Shown: one piece after another, positions 18,486-26,514 of the stretch
Layout of the letters: each line of letters begins with the position of its first letter
How positions within the stretch are numbered: the stretch's first letter is position 1
DNA from: Candidatus Nitrospira neomarina
Lineage (GTDB): Bacteria > Nitrospirota > Nitrospiria > Nitrospirales > UBA8639
Direction: 5' to 3'
Length of the DNA: 64,000 nt
Assembly (NCBI RefSeq): GCF_032051675.1
Contig: NZ_CP116968.1
Span: forward strand, 2,108,001-2,172,000
Program-made: the position numbers and the translations under genes
Notes under the pieces: generated by a model
What the model saw: only the letters and a program-made list of their open reading frames with translations
Databases searched by the model: none
What the model was told of the DNA's origin: nothing

Positions 18486-19403
18486 TCAAATAACTTTTTG
18501 TTTTCTATGAGGACGGGCGGAAGCCGCCGCGTGGCCTAAGAGTGGAAATCCCATCCGCTCCCGCTGACCAAGATAGGCTTGAGCACATTTCCTGGCAAGA
18601 TTTCGGACCCGGCCGATATAGCCTGTCCGTTGCGCCACACTGATCGCTCCTCTCGCATCCAACAAGTTAAAGAGGTGGGAACATTTCATACAGCAGTCGT
18701 AGGCCGGTAACACCAGTCCCCGAGGATGCTCCAGTAACTGTTGGCATTCCTTTTCGTAGCGATCAAAGCTGGTCTGAATCAAATCCACATCCGCCGCCTC
18801 AAAGTTGTAGACGGAAAACTGAACTTCGGATTCATGATAGAGTTCGCCGTATCGAACGTCTTCTGTCCACATCAGGTCATAAACGTTATCGACCTGCTGT
18901 AAATACATGGCAATGCGTTCCAACCCGTAAGTTAACTCCACCGTGACCGGATCTAACTCCAACCCCCCGATTTCCTGAAAGTAGGTAAACTGCGTGATCT
19001 CCATTCCATCTAACCGGACCTCCCATCCCAACCCCCAAGCCCCTAACGTGGGAGACTCCCAGTCATCCTGAAGAAATTGAATATCATGTTGATAGGGATC
19101 TAATCCTAAATGGGCAAGGCTTTGGAGATACAGATCCTGCGAATCCGCAGGAGCCGGCTTCAACACCACCTGATATTGGAAGTAATGCTGAAGGCGATTC
19201 GGATTATCTCCATATCGTCCATCGGTTGGTCTTCGACAGGGTTCAATATAGGCCGCACGCCAAGGCTCAGGGCCGATCGCGCGAAGAAATGTCGCCGGAT
19301 TAAACGTCCCGGCCCCTTTTTCAGTGTCATACGGCTGAGTCAAAATGCAGTGGTGGGATTTCCAAAACTGATGAAGGGAGAGAATAATATCTTGAAAGGT
19401 CAC
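18486..19403 (-). CDS. glyQ: Glycyl-tRNA synthetase alpha subunit
   Basis: The 305-residue catalytic alpha subunit: it activates glycine with ATP and loads tRNA-Gly together with GlyS. The N-terminus [13 protein letters not shown], followed by [19 protein letters not shown] and [14 protein letters not shown]-type motifs (here YIEPCRRP), is diagnostic, as are [23 protein letters not shown] and EITQFTYFQ. The start is a GTG. A short basic extension follows the usual end. The gene is the first of the glyQ-glyS pair and is divergent from the small lipoprotein gene 260 bp away, so its promoter lies in 19404-19660. Confidence 0.96.
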   Translation of the reverse strand: MTFQDIILSLHQFWKSHHCILTQPYDTEKGAGTFNPATFLRAIGPEPWRAAYIEPCRRPTDGRYGDNPNRLQHYFQYQVVLKPAPADSQDLYLQSLAHLGLDPYQHDIQFLQDDWESPTLGAWGLGWEVRLDGMEITQFTYFQEIGGLELDPVTVELTYGLERIAMYLQQVDNVYDLMWTEDVRYGELYHESEVQFSVYNFEAADVDLIQTSFDRYEKECQQLLEHPRGLVLPAYDCCMKCSHLFNLLDARGAISVAQRTGYIGRVRNLARKCAQAYLGQRERMGFPLLGHAAASARPHRKQKVI

Positions 19404-19598
19404 AACACTTGACCTTGGCCCCCAGGTTGACCCTGGAACAGCCGAGCAATGAGGTATATCATGAATAATTCCGTACGCACTCTATGCATAGAGAGAAAAT
19501 TTTACCGTAGCAATAAACCCTATACCAGTCAAGGTAATCAGATTGGAAACAACCCAGACGCGAAAGAGATCAGGAAAGAAGATTTTGACGTCCGCACC

Positions 19599-19627
19599 TT
19601 GTTTTTTTCTGGAGTCTCAAGTATATT
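19599..19627 (+). promoter_or_regulatory. Candidate sigma70 promoter for the small lipoprotein gene
   Basis: TTGTTT at 19599-19604 and TATATT at 19622-19627 are separated by 17 bases. The -10 matches 5 of 6 consensus bases; the -35 is weaker. The start codon at 19665 follows at a fitting distance with GAGGAGGG before it. Confidence 0.4.
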
Positions 19628-19664
19628 TCGCGACTTGTTTATCCATTGAGGAGGGGTTCGACCT

Positions 19665-19985
19665 ATGAAACCATTTTCTACAATGTTCCTTTATGCTTCC
19701 TTCGGCCTCGCAACCTTGACCATGGGCTGCGCTGGGATGAATGGCGGCGCAACTGGTGCAAGTGGCTCGGCAGCTTCTCCGGCTTCACCATCGTCAAACG
19801 CTGAAGGTAAAGCCGTGACGACTGGACCGACTCGAGTCTCTACCGGCACACAAGGCGACACGCTTGAAGCCTGTCTTTCCCGAATTCCGAGTGATGCGAC
19901 TTCTGGCCAGAAAATGCTCGCCACGTTGAGTTGCGAACGTGACGCCAAGTCCAGAACCTCCATTGACGCTGTCCCAGGCAAATAA
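19665..19985 (+). CDS. Small lipoprotein of unknown function
   Basis: A 106-residue protein with a lipoprotein signal: basic Met-Lys start, hydrophobic stretch to about residue 20, and the lipobox LTMGC that would put diacylglycerol on Cys22. The following 40 residues are a Gly/Ala/Ser/Pro linker. The C-terminal 40 residues form a small domain with two Cys (LEACLSR and ATLSCER) spaced so that a disulfide is possible. A strong GAGGAGGG ribosome binding site and the hairpin after the stop indicate a stand-alone, well-expressed gene. I do not recognise the family. Confidence 0.75.
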   Translation: MKPFSTMFLYASFGLATLTMGCAGMNGGATGASGSAASPASPSSNAEGKAVTTGPTRVSTGTQGDTLEACLSRIPSDATSGQKMLATLSCERDAKSRTSIDAVPGK

Positions 19986-19991
19986 AACATC

Positions 19992-20022
19992 GCTTGCTGG
20001 TGACTGACTGACACCAGCAAGC
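19992..20022 (+). terminator. Hairpin after the lipoprotein gene
   Basis: A perfect 11-bp stem, GCTTGCTGGTG 19992-20002 with CACCAGCAAGC 20012-20022 and a 9-base loop, starts 6 bases after the lipoprotein stop codon. The bases after it are not a T-run (ATTCTGTC), so it could act as a weak terminator or protect the mRNA 3' end. Confidence 0.6.
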
Positions 20023-20178
20023 ATTCTGTCAGTCGTCTCCCTTGGCCTTTCCAACATTCTCTAGATAATTGAAGTCCCTCCAGTCTTGGAGGATCTTGAA
20101 TTTTCGACCTAAGCCAATAAAAAAACCACAGCGTTGCGGTTGTCTGGCGATCTTTTTGTGATTTCCTTGATAAAACAT

Positions 20179-20839
20179 TCATAATTTTGAAGAACGATCT
20201 TTGACGAGGATCGTGCCCTTCATGCCCGTGCGCCCTTTTATCCAACAGAGGTCTGTTGAAAAAAGCCGCCAGCCGCGTTCTCGCCATTTTTCCGTGCTCA
20301 TGTACTCAACGTACGCTCCGCGCGTAAAAACGGCTGCGGCCTTGCTGGACGGACTTTTTTGAACCGACCCTGAGCCTTTGATGAGTAATCTAATCCTGGG
20401 CCAATTTGCCCTTGAAAATCTTTATTATTCAACACTCCCAACAGCGAAAGGGATAGAGACCGGCAGACGCGGTGAAAGACAACTCAATCGATTGACCAGG
20501 CTGAAGGACAACGGCATTGGCTTCTTGAAGCGCCACCTTTGGCTGATGCCATAGGACGCCAGCCTCCGGTCCGAACAATTCCGGGCTGTGAAACACATGT
20601 CTTTCCCGTCCATGATTCCGAATCAGAAGACGAAGAGGCTGGTCGGATACCCATTCAATCCGGGCAGGAGTAAATCGAAACTCTTCAGCCGTCACCATGA
20701 TTGTGGATGAACCACCCCATTCACAGGAACCCTGCAGAATGACGCAAGAAAGGCCACCGAGGATCCACCCCAATCTCGGGTGAGCCTTGCGGCGAATCCA
20801 CCGCGGGCGGGAGATCCATTTCCCGAATGTCATCAACAC
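20179..20839 (-). pseudogene. Cupredoxin-like lipoprotein or exported protein gene split by a small element
   Basis: The 5' part (20429-20839) encodes a 136-residue product: a basic N-terminus, a hydrophobic segment around residues 26-42, and a cupredoxin-type beta-barrel (VTAEEFRFTPARIEW, RLLIRNHGRERHVFHS) that would hold copper. It breaks off in FRCW, at the Cys ligand, where the element at 20249-20439 begins, then reads two more codons and stops. Beyond the element, in the matching frame, 20179-20250 reads LCWIKGRTGMKGTILV and ends in TGA: exactly the missing last strand with the Met ligand. The His normally expected before that Met is Arg here. The gene is therefore disrupted, unless the truncated form has a use. 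Confidence 0.85.
20244..20444 (-). mobile_element. Small non-autonomous element (MITE-like), copy 2
   Basis: The element spans 20249-20439 (191 bp), inverted relative to the copy at 8282-8520. Terminal inverted repeats GGGAGTGTTGAA and AGGTCTGTTGAA are kept, and AACAG flanks it at 20244-20248 and 20440-20444. It lies inside the cupredoxin gene, whose two halves rejoin across it. It lacks two short internal blocks present in copy 1. No coding capacity is seen, so a transposase would have to act in trans; none of matching ends is visible in this window. Confidence 0.85.
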
Positions 20840-20952
20840 CTCCTGAATGAAACCTCATCCAACCCCTCTGTTTCGGAACACGATTGGAACGACGAATCCC
20901 CTCCTTTTAAATATCACATGCACAGGACAAGGCAGTTCTGACATAATGGCTC

Positions 20953-21864
20953 ATGTCCTCATCTATCATTCTCAAAGGAATCCAGTTGTCCGCACGATGC
21001 GGGGTGACTGAAACGGAAAGGCAGCAACCTCAACCTCTTCTGGTCGATCTGACCTTCCGATGCCCTAATCAATCGGCCTTTCAGAGTGATCACATTTCCG
21101 ATACAGTGGATTACGGAACAATCACGCAACGAATTTTAGACATTGGGGAAGGGCAGGCCTTTTCGCTGATTGAAACATTGGCGGAGAGCATCTGCCAAGC
21201 CCTGCTTCATGAATTTCCCATTACACGTCTCAAAATATGGGTCAGAAAAATCCGCCCTCCGTTGAAAAGCATTGAGGGGTCTGTCGGGGTCCAATTGATC
21301 CGATCGCGCCAACCAATCGCTTCCCTTGATCACAAGCATCTTTCTCCATTTCTAGTAGACCAATTCTCCCGACTTCCTCACGGAACGGTGTTAGATGTGG
21401 CAACGGGACGAGGTCGTCATGCCATGTATTTGGCTTCCAAAGGGTTTTCGGTTCATGGCATCGATCGCGATGCCGACGCGCTCAAGGAGCTTCAGGACCA
21501 AGCCCAAGAAGCGGCCCTACCCTTGATAACGACCGAATGCATAGACTTAGAAGCGAATCCGCAATATCCGCCGGACTTGGGCACAGCCGTGTACGATGTG
21601 ATTATCGTCTTCTTCTACTTGTACCGGCCCCTCTTTCCTCAACTGGTTAACGCCCTGAAATCCGGCGGCGTCCTCATGTATGAAACCTTCCTTCTTGACA
21701 ACCATATTCATCGGCAACACCCACGCCGAAAAGAGTTCTGCCTGGAAACCAATGAATTACTCACACTTCTTCAAGGGCTCAGAATTCTCCATTACGACGA
21801 AGGGGATCATGAAAGCTCTTCGGCACGGGCATATACCGCACGCATTTTGGCACGGAAACCATAA
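20953..21864 (+). CDS. Dihydroneopterin aldolase fused to a SAM-dependent methyltransferase
   Basis: A 303-residue fusion. Residues 1-120 are a complete FolB: an N-terminal strand ILKGIQLSARCGVTETERQ, DTVDYGTI, SLIETLAESI, and the C-terminal VRKIRPPLKSIEG, matching the folate enzyme that cleaves dihydroneopterin to hydroxymethyl-dihydropterin and glycolaldehyde. Residues about 130-300 are a Rossmann methyltransferase of the TehB-like type: SAM-binding motif LDVATGRGRHAMYLA, acidic GIDRD, and YDVIIVFFYLYRPLFPQL followed by GGVLMYETF. The joint is a short linker with no stop or frameshift between. The methyl acceptor is unknown. The next gene, a PHP phosphoesterase, begins 15 bp later and is probably co-transcribed. 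Confidence 0.85.
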   Translation: MSSSIILKGIQLSARCGVTETERQQPQPLLVDLTFRCPNQSAFQSDHISDTVDYGTITQRILDIGEGQAFSLIETLAESICQALLHEFPITRLKIWVRKIRPPLKSIEGSVGVQLIRSRQPIASLDHKHLSPFLVDQFSRLPHGTVLDVATGRGRHAMYLASKGFSVHGIDRDADALKELQDQAQEAALPLITTECIDLEANPQYPPDLGTAVYDVIIVFFYLYRPLFPQLVNALKSGGVLMYETFLLDNHIHRQHPRRKEFCLETNELLTLLQGLRILHYDEGDHESSSARAYTARILARKP

Positions 21865-21879
21865 AACCCCAACGATCTC

Positions 21880-22755
21880 ATGAGCCGTATCGATCTGCAT
21901 ACTCACACCCATTTCTCGGACGGGAGTGTTTCGCCCACCGCACTCGTGGAACTGGCTCATCAACAAGGCGTGAGTGTCCTGGCCATTACCGACCATGACA
22001 CGACTGAGGGGCTTCCGGAAGCCATGGAAGCCGCTCATCATCTCCCGATTGAAATCATACCCGGTATTGAATTAAGTACAGAGTTTCAGGGGCGGGAAAC
22101 GCATATGCTCGGCTATTTCATTGATCTCGCTGATCCTCAGTTTCAAACCAGACTCGAGCAGCTTCGCGCGACACGCGTTGATCGCCTTCACCACATCCTT
22201 GACCGTCTTCACACCCTCAAAGTGGAGATTTCTTTCGCTGAAGTGGAGCATGTTGCCGGAGGCGGAACCACGGGTCGCCCACATATCGCGCAAATGTTAA
22301 TTGAAAAGGGGTACGTAAAGGGGATGAAAGAAGCTTTCGATCGTTTCCTGGGAGTCAGAGGCGCAGCTTATGTTCGGCGAATTGTTCCTGAGGCGGCTGA
22401 AATCATGACATGGATTACTGAGGCCGGCGGCATCCCTATCCTTGCTCATCCCTATTGGGAGGGATTAGGTGCCGATAAGACGACGGACTCATGCCGGATG
22501 TTGGTGGAGCAGGGATTACGAGGGCTTGAAGTCTTTTATGGAACGTTTTCCGCTCGCCAAATTTCCATCAATCTCAACTTAGCCCGCAAATTCGATTTAC
22601 TCATGACGGGAGGCAGTGATTTTCACGGCGCCTTCAAGCCTGAAATTTCGGTCGGAACGGGGCGCGGTTCGCTACGGGTTCCTCCCAAGTTGATCGATCA
22701 CTTACGTCAGGCGGCTGGCCGGGCAGATCCCCAAACAATGAACGAGGTCCCATGA
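21880..22755 (+). CDS. PHP-domain phosphoesterase, RNase AM (TrpH/YciV) family
   Basis: A 291-residue PHP metal-dependent phosphoesterase. The first metal motif DLHTHTHFSDG is at residues 4-14, then AITDHDT near 40, PGIELSTEF near 63, ILAHPYW around 185 and GGSDFHG near 245, the full set of His/Asp ligands for three metals. In Escherichia coli the relative Rnm trims the 5' ends of rRNAs and degrades short nucleotides 5' to 3'; related proteins hydrolyse 3',5'-bisnucleotides. It lies 15 bp after the FolB fusion and ends 17 bp from a convergent gene. Confidence 0.85.
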   Translation: MSRIDLHTHTHFSDGSVSPTALVELAHQQGVSVLAITDHDTTEGLPEAMEAAHHLPIEIIPGIELSTEFQGRETHMLGYFIDLADPQFQTRLEQLRATRVDRLHHILDRLHTLKVEISFAEVEHVAGGGTTGRPHIAQMLIEKGYVKGMKEAFDRFLGVRGAAYVRRIVPEAAEIMTWITEAGGIPILAHPYWEGLGADKTTDSCRMLVEQGLRGLEVFYGTFSARQISINLNLARKFDLLMTGGSDFHGAFKPEISVGTGRGSLRVPPKLIDHLRQAAGRADPQTMNEVP

Positions 22756-22772
22756 CCGCCCAAGGTTGATAT

Positions 22773-23795
22773 TTAATTGTCAGTGGCTTCCACAATGTGA
22801 TTTTCAAATCGCGTGCAGCCCTCGGCCAGCAGGCGATTGGTTAACAATTCCCCCGGCCATTCAATTGGCAAATCTGCCGTAAACACCCACACATCCGGCG
22901 ATGTCCAAATCGGTCCATGGTCTTCAGGAAGATCCGGATCAAACAGGTCGGTCCACACAGGCATATACACGCCATTCCCGCATTGGGTATGCAGATGCAC
23001 CACGGTTCGGCTTCGAACCGGACCTTCCAGATCATGCCACACGGCAGCTGTTTCATCAGCCAATCGATGAAGCCGAACGGCGTTTTGTGCATCATACAAG
23101 GCATAGGCCGCGTAATTAGGAGCCTCCAAAAGTTGCGGCGCCTTGGCGACTTCGGGGCATTGACTCACCAGATGATCCATAATGGCCTGACAATCGTCTT
23201 CGGAAAGGGCTTCCGGCAACGTCGTATCAGGAACGCCAAGAATTTCAAAAAATAAAAACGCGGTGGCTTCAACGGGTGGATGAAGCCTCGCCGCAATCGT
23301 CTGACGTGGCTGTCCTTCAGCAAGGTTGGAAATATGATCGTGAATCTTCTGTAAGCTTAAAAATTCCAATGTGGAATCGGTGAGAAGCCTCGGTTCGACC
23401 GTGATCACCGCCCCTGACGGGACATGCAGATGTTTCCGCAACAAATCCGCCGTTTCCACAGGATCAATTTTCAATTTCAATGGATACTCCAAATTGGCTT
23501 GGAGTGATAATTCAAACGAGGCAAGGATTCCATACATCTCGCTGTCTTCGCTCTCATCCTCCATCAGACAGGAGCTGGCCGCTTCCGCCAGCAAATCGAA
23601 TAACCACTCCGCCATATTTTCGTCTAAGGCTGCAAGAACGGTGAGGACCTCATGTTCACGATCCTGATCCAATAAGGCCTGCAACACTTCAATGGCCAAA
23701 CTTGGATCACCATGTTCATGCCGCCTGGCATTAATGAGATGAATCAGATCCCGAGTGAGGGGATCAGGACGATACCAACTAGACATTGCATTCAT
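22773..23795 (-). CDS. Conserved-looking soluble protein of unknown function
   Basis: A 340-residue acidic protein without signal or membrane segment. The N-terminal half is helical and Leu/Glu-rich, with a patch of five acids (MEDESEDSE) near residues 77-85; the C-terminal half contains several Trp/His-rich beta stretches (HLHTQCGNGVYMPVWTDLFDPDLPEDHG). I could not place it in a family. The gene is convergent with the PHP gene and its ATG lies 100 bp from the yjbQ stop. Confidence 0.7.
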   Translation of the reverse strand: MNAMSSWYRPDPLTRDLIHLINARRHEHGDPSLAIEVLQALLDQDREHEVLTVLAALDENMAEWLFDLLAEAASSCLMEDESEDSEMYGILASFELSLQANLEYPLKLKIDPVETADLLRKHLHVPSGAVITVEPRLLTDSTLEFLSLQKIHDHISNLAEGQPRQTIAARLHPPVEATAFLFFEILGVPDTTLPEALSEDDCQAIMDHLVSQCPEVAKAPQLLEAPNYAAYALYDAQNAVRLHRLADETAAVWHDLEGPVRSRTVVHLHTQCGNGVYMPVWTDLFDPDLPEDHGPIWTSPDVWVFTADLPIEWPGELLTNRLLAEGCTRFENHIVEATDN

Positions 23796-23896
23796 GAGTT
23801 TTCACGATTCCAGGCGAAGGTAAAAATTTTCCGAGAAGGCAGATCATCAATATTTCCAAAGTATTTTCACATGACTGGAACCCGTTTGCCAACTCA

Positions 23897-24310
23897 CTAC
23901 TCTCCAATAATCTTCACCAACACCCGCTTGCGACGTCTCCCATCAAATTCCGCGTAAAAAATTTGTTCCCATGGACCAAAGTCCAATCGTCCCTTGGTGA
24001 TAGCTACAACGACTTCCCTGCCCATGATTTGACGCTTGATATGAGCGTCACCATTGTCCTCTCCCGTTAGATTGTGCCGGTAGGTTCCCGTCTGCGGCAC
24101 AAGACGCTCAAGGAACTGTTCATAATCCTGCAGCAAACCGGCTTCGTCATCATTAATATAGACACTCGCTGTGATATGCATGGCATTCACCAGGACAAAT
24201 CCCTCTTGAATCCCACTTTGTTGTACCACACGTTCCACCTGAGACGTAATATTCCGATACTCTCTTCGTTCTTTGGTCTGAAACCAGAGTTCTTCCCGGT
24301 ACGATTTCAT
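23897..24310 (-). CDS. YjbQ/UPF0047 family protein
   Basis: A 137-residue, single-domain protein with all the marks of the YjbQ family: [25 protein letters not shown] with its conserved His, [24 protein letters not shown], and the C-terminal [27 protein letters not shown]. coli YjbQ has weak thiamine-phosphate synthase activity, which gave the family its database name, but the physiological role is not settled. The conserved His residues suggest metal or phosphate binding. An AGGGA site precedes the ATG. Confidence 0.92.
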   Translation of the reverse strand: MKSYREELWFQTKERREYRNITSQVERVVQQSGIQEGFVLVNAMHITASVYINDDEAGLLQDYEQFLERLVPQTGTYRHNLTGEDNGDAHIKRQIMGREVVVAITKGRLDFGPWEQIFYAEFDGRRRKRVLVKIIGE

Positions 24311-24596
24311 GTTCCCTCCGCAACTTCAGATTCCTTCCGAGATGTATTTTCCATAACGCTGATCCCGATATCAATCCTCATGGCCGGGGACAACAGGTAA
24401 CTCGAATCATTGTATCCTTAGGAATGGACGGGATCGTTTCATCCTGTGCGCGGTGTTTGCCATATGAAGAGATCATAGTCCCGCATCAATATGCTGGGAA
24501 GATTTGACAGGAAATAGAAGGGATGTTAATTACTTCATGAATGGGTATTTCTTCGTACACGACTTGCTGATGTGGCAATTTCATACCACGCCAATC
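24311..24596. other. Intergenic region between yjbQ and the SH3-like gene
   Basis: Divergent intergenic stretch. Apart from the promoter-like site listed at 24597 I see no gene, RNA, or repeat in it. Confidence 0.4.
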
Positions 24597-24612
24597 CGGC
24601 ACTGACACTGCT
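24597..24612 (+). promoter_or_regulatory. Candidate sigma54 promoter (-24/-12)
   Basis: CGGCAC at 24597-24602, five spacer bases, then CTGCT at 24608-24612. It matches the TGGCAC-N5-TTGCW consensus with the invariant GG and GC at correct spacing and two mismatches in the outer T positions. The predicted start would be near 24623, 20 bases before the ATG at 24643, which has AAAAAGGAGATAG as a ribosome binding site. The window encodes two sigma54 activators (PrsR and GlrR-like). Confidence 0.5.
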
Positions 24613-24642
24613 TGCAGACCTCACGACAAAAAGGAGATAGGC

Positions 24643-25185
24643 ATGATGACCTCGACAATCGGTGCGGTGTTCTCCCCAGAACAACCTTCTCGATGGAACG
24701 TGCTCTTTGCCCAGGAGCCTGACAAAGATTTGGAATTTGACGAAGGATTGGAAGAGGACGATCTCAATCAATCCAAGCCTCCTTCAAGGAAACCGCTTCT
24801 CTGGATTGTACTTTTATTGTTGATTGTTGGAGCAGCCTATTGGGCTCTCAACTCAAATACATTTATGCCTCAAGGGACCACCACCGATACGGCTGCCAGC
24901 ACCAGGAATCAAGACCAGACTGGCATCACACCTCCAATGTTTCACGAGAATCAGGAAGTGTCGCTGAGAGATACTCTTGGAAGGTCCCTGCTGATGGGTG
25001 ATCCTGCTAACACCACGCCTGGGCCCATCGTGAAACCAGGAGAAACACTCACGATTCTGGATGGAGCCTATCAGGCAACCGGATGGGTCTACCAGGTTCA
25101 AACCCCAATGGGAAAAACAGGTTGGATCTCTGCCGAAAAACTCAAGTCACAGACCCAAAATACAGGAAAGGGTTCCACCCAATAA
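24643..25185 (+). CDS. Single-pass membrane protein with a periplasmic SH3-like domain
   Basis: A 180-residue protein. The N-terminal 50 residues are acidic and should be cytoplasmic; a membrane segment lies at about residues 52-70 (PLLWIVLLLLIVGAAYWAL); a flexible Thr/Ser/Gln linker leads to a bacterial SH3-like domain at about 100-170 (PGPIVKPGETLTILDG, then VYQVQTPMGKTGWISAEKL). Such domains usually bind peptidoglycan or mediate contacts at the cell wall. The start is the first ATG after an AAAAAGGAG site. It may be driven by the sigma54-like promoter just upstream. No partner gene is evident. Confidence 0.75.
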   Translation: MMTSTIGAVFSPEQPSRWNVLFAQEPDKDLEFDEGLEEDDLNQSKPPSRKPLLWIVLLLLIVGAAYWALNSNTFMPQGTTTDTAASTRNQDQTGITPPMFHENQEVSLRDTLGRSLLMGDPANTTPGPIVKPGETLTILDGAYQATGWVYQVQTPMGKTGWISAEKLKSQTQNTGKGSTQ

Positions 25186-25623
25186 GAAGGACTCCTCCAA
25201 ATTTACAATGCGTCGGTCGCCCTTGCGTCACATTTAGGATCAGAAGTTTGTTTATCGAGAACCATCCGGTGTTCTGTTGAATCAACTGCAACACATTCCA
25301 CACCATCCTGGATATTACCCGCTCAACATGCATTGAAGAGCTTCGCAATCCTTGCTACCCTGGACTCTTGCTCAGGGTGGTGTCTTCGCTAATGAAAACG
25401 TTGTCCTAATGGAACCCAGTGCCCCACATATGAGCCACCAAGCGCTATGCGAAAAAATAAAGGAGTCTTCACCATAACCGTCCAACGCGGATGAGCGGGG
25501 ACCCCGTTGGGGGCTCAATCCCACACTCCTTGCTTGGGAATAGACAAATAGCCGTCATCCAGTTATACATTTGTCCCCTCTGTTCATGATCATTGCCTGG
25601 CCACCGCCTTTGGGAAGCACTCC
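25186..25623. other. Intergenic stretch, nothing recognised
   Basis: 440 bp between the SH3-like gene and hpnD. It contains several short imperfect inverted repeats but nothing I would call a gene or RNA. It should include the promoter of the hpnD-hpnE-udg cluster, which I could not pinpoint. Confidence 0.3.
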
Positions 25624-26514
25624 ATGAAGCCCATGACCCCTATTGAAGCCCAGACGTTCTGCACCAAATATACCAAAGAAAGTGGCAGCAACTTCTACTA
25701 CTCTTTTTTGTTCCTGCCACAGCAACGGCGGGAAGCCATGTACACCATTTATGCCTTTTGCAAAATGGTGGATAGCGCCGTTGATGAACCAGCCCCGGGG
25801 AGCCATCCCATCGAAGAAGTTCGCAAATGGCGACAAGAGGTGACGGCCACCTATCAAGGCCATCCGACCCAACCGGTCACGACGAGCCTGGCCGCCCACC
25901 TACAGACCTTTGACATCCCGGAAACGCTCCTTCAAGAATTAATTTCTGGTGTAGAAATGGATCTGACTTCCAATCGGTTTTCGACGTTTGCCGATCTGTA
26001 CCAATACTGCTACAGGGTCGCTTCAGTGGTTGGCCTGATTTGCCTCAAGATTTTCCAAACCCAATCCCCTGCGGCGGAGGACTATGCGATTAACTTGGGA
26101 TTGGCATTTCAATTAACGAATATTCTTCGTGATCTCAAGGGGGATGCCGAGCAGAACCGCATCTATCTTCCGCTCGAAGACTTACAGCGTTTTGGTTATT
26201 CGGAAAAGGCTCTCCTGAACCAACAACGGTCGCCGGCGCTGGTTGAACTGCTGAAATTTGAATGCGAAAGAGCTCGCACCTATTACCGCCAAGCTCAAGA
26301 AATTCTCCAAACCCTTCCCCTCTCCGATCAAAAATCGCTGGTGGTTTCAGAAATCATGCGTGGAGTCTACAGCCGCATCCTCAAACAACTCGAAGACCCG
26401 CACTACCAGGTATTCGGCCCACGAGTTCGAGTCGCCCCCCTCCAACGACTCGGGATTGCCGCTCATATTTGGATTCGGTCTGTTCTTTCCCATAACATTG
26501 CTCCAACAGTGTGA
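25624..26514 (+). CDS. hpnD: Presqualene diphosphate synthase HpnD
   Basis: A 296-residue trans-isoprenyl diphosphate synthase of the squalene/phytoene synthase family, matching HpnD, which condenses two farnesyl diphosphates to presqualene diphosphate in the HpnCDE route to squalene and hopanoids. It shows the N-terminal SGSNFYYSFLFLPQQRREAMYTIYAFCKMVD-like helix with the first Asp-rich motif (VDSAVDE, residues 49-55) and the second, LRDLKGDAEQNRIYLP, near 165-180. Its stop TGA overlaps the next gene's GTG by 4 bases, so HpnE is translationally coupled. HpnC is not in this window. Confidence 0.88.
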   Translation: MKPMTPIEAQTFCTKYTKESGSNFYYSFLFLPQQRREAMYTIYAFCKMVDSAVDEPAPGSHPIEEVRKWRQEVTATYQGHPTQPVTTSLAAHLQTFDIPETLLQELISGVEMDLTSNRFSTFADLYQYCYRVASVVGLICLKIFQTQSPAAEDYAINLGLAFQLTNILRDLKGDAEQNRIYLPLEDLQRFGYSEKALLNQQRSPALVELLKFECERARTYYRQAQEILQTLPLSDQKSLVVSEIMRGVYSRILKQLEDPHYQVFGPRVRVAPLQRLGIAAHIWIRSVLSHNIAPTV

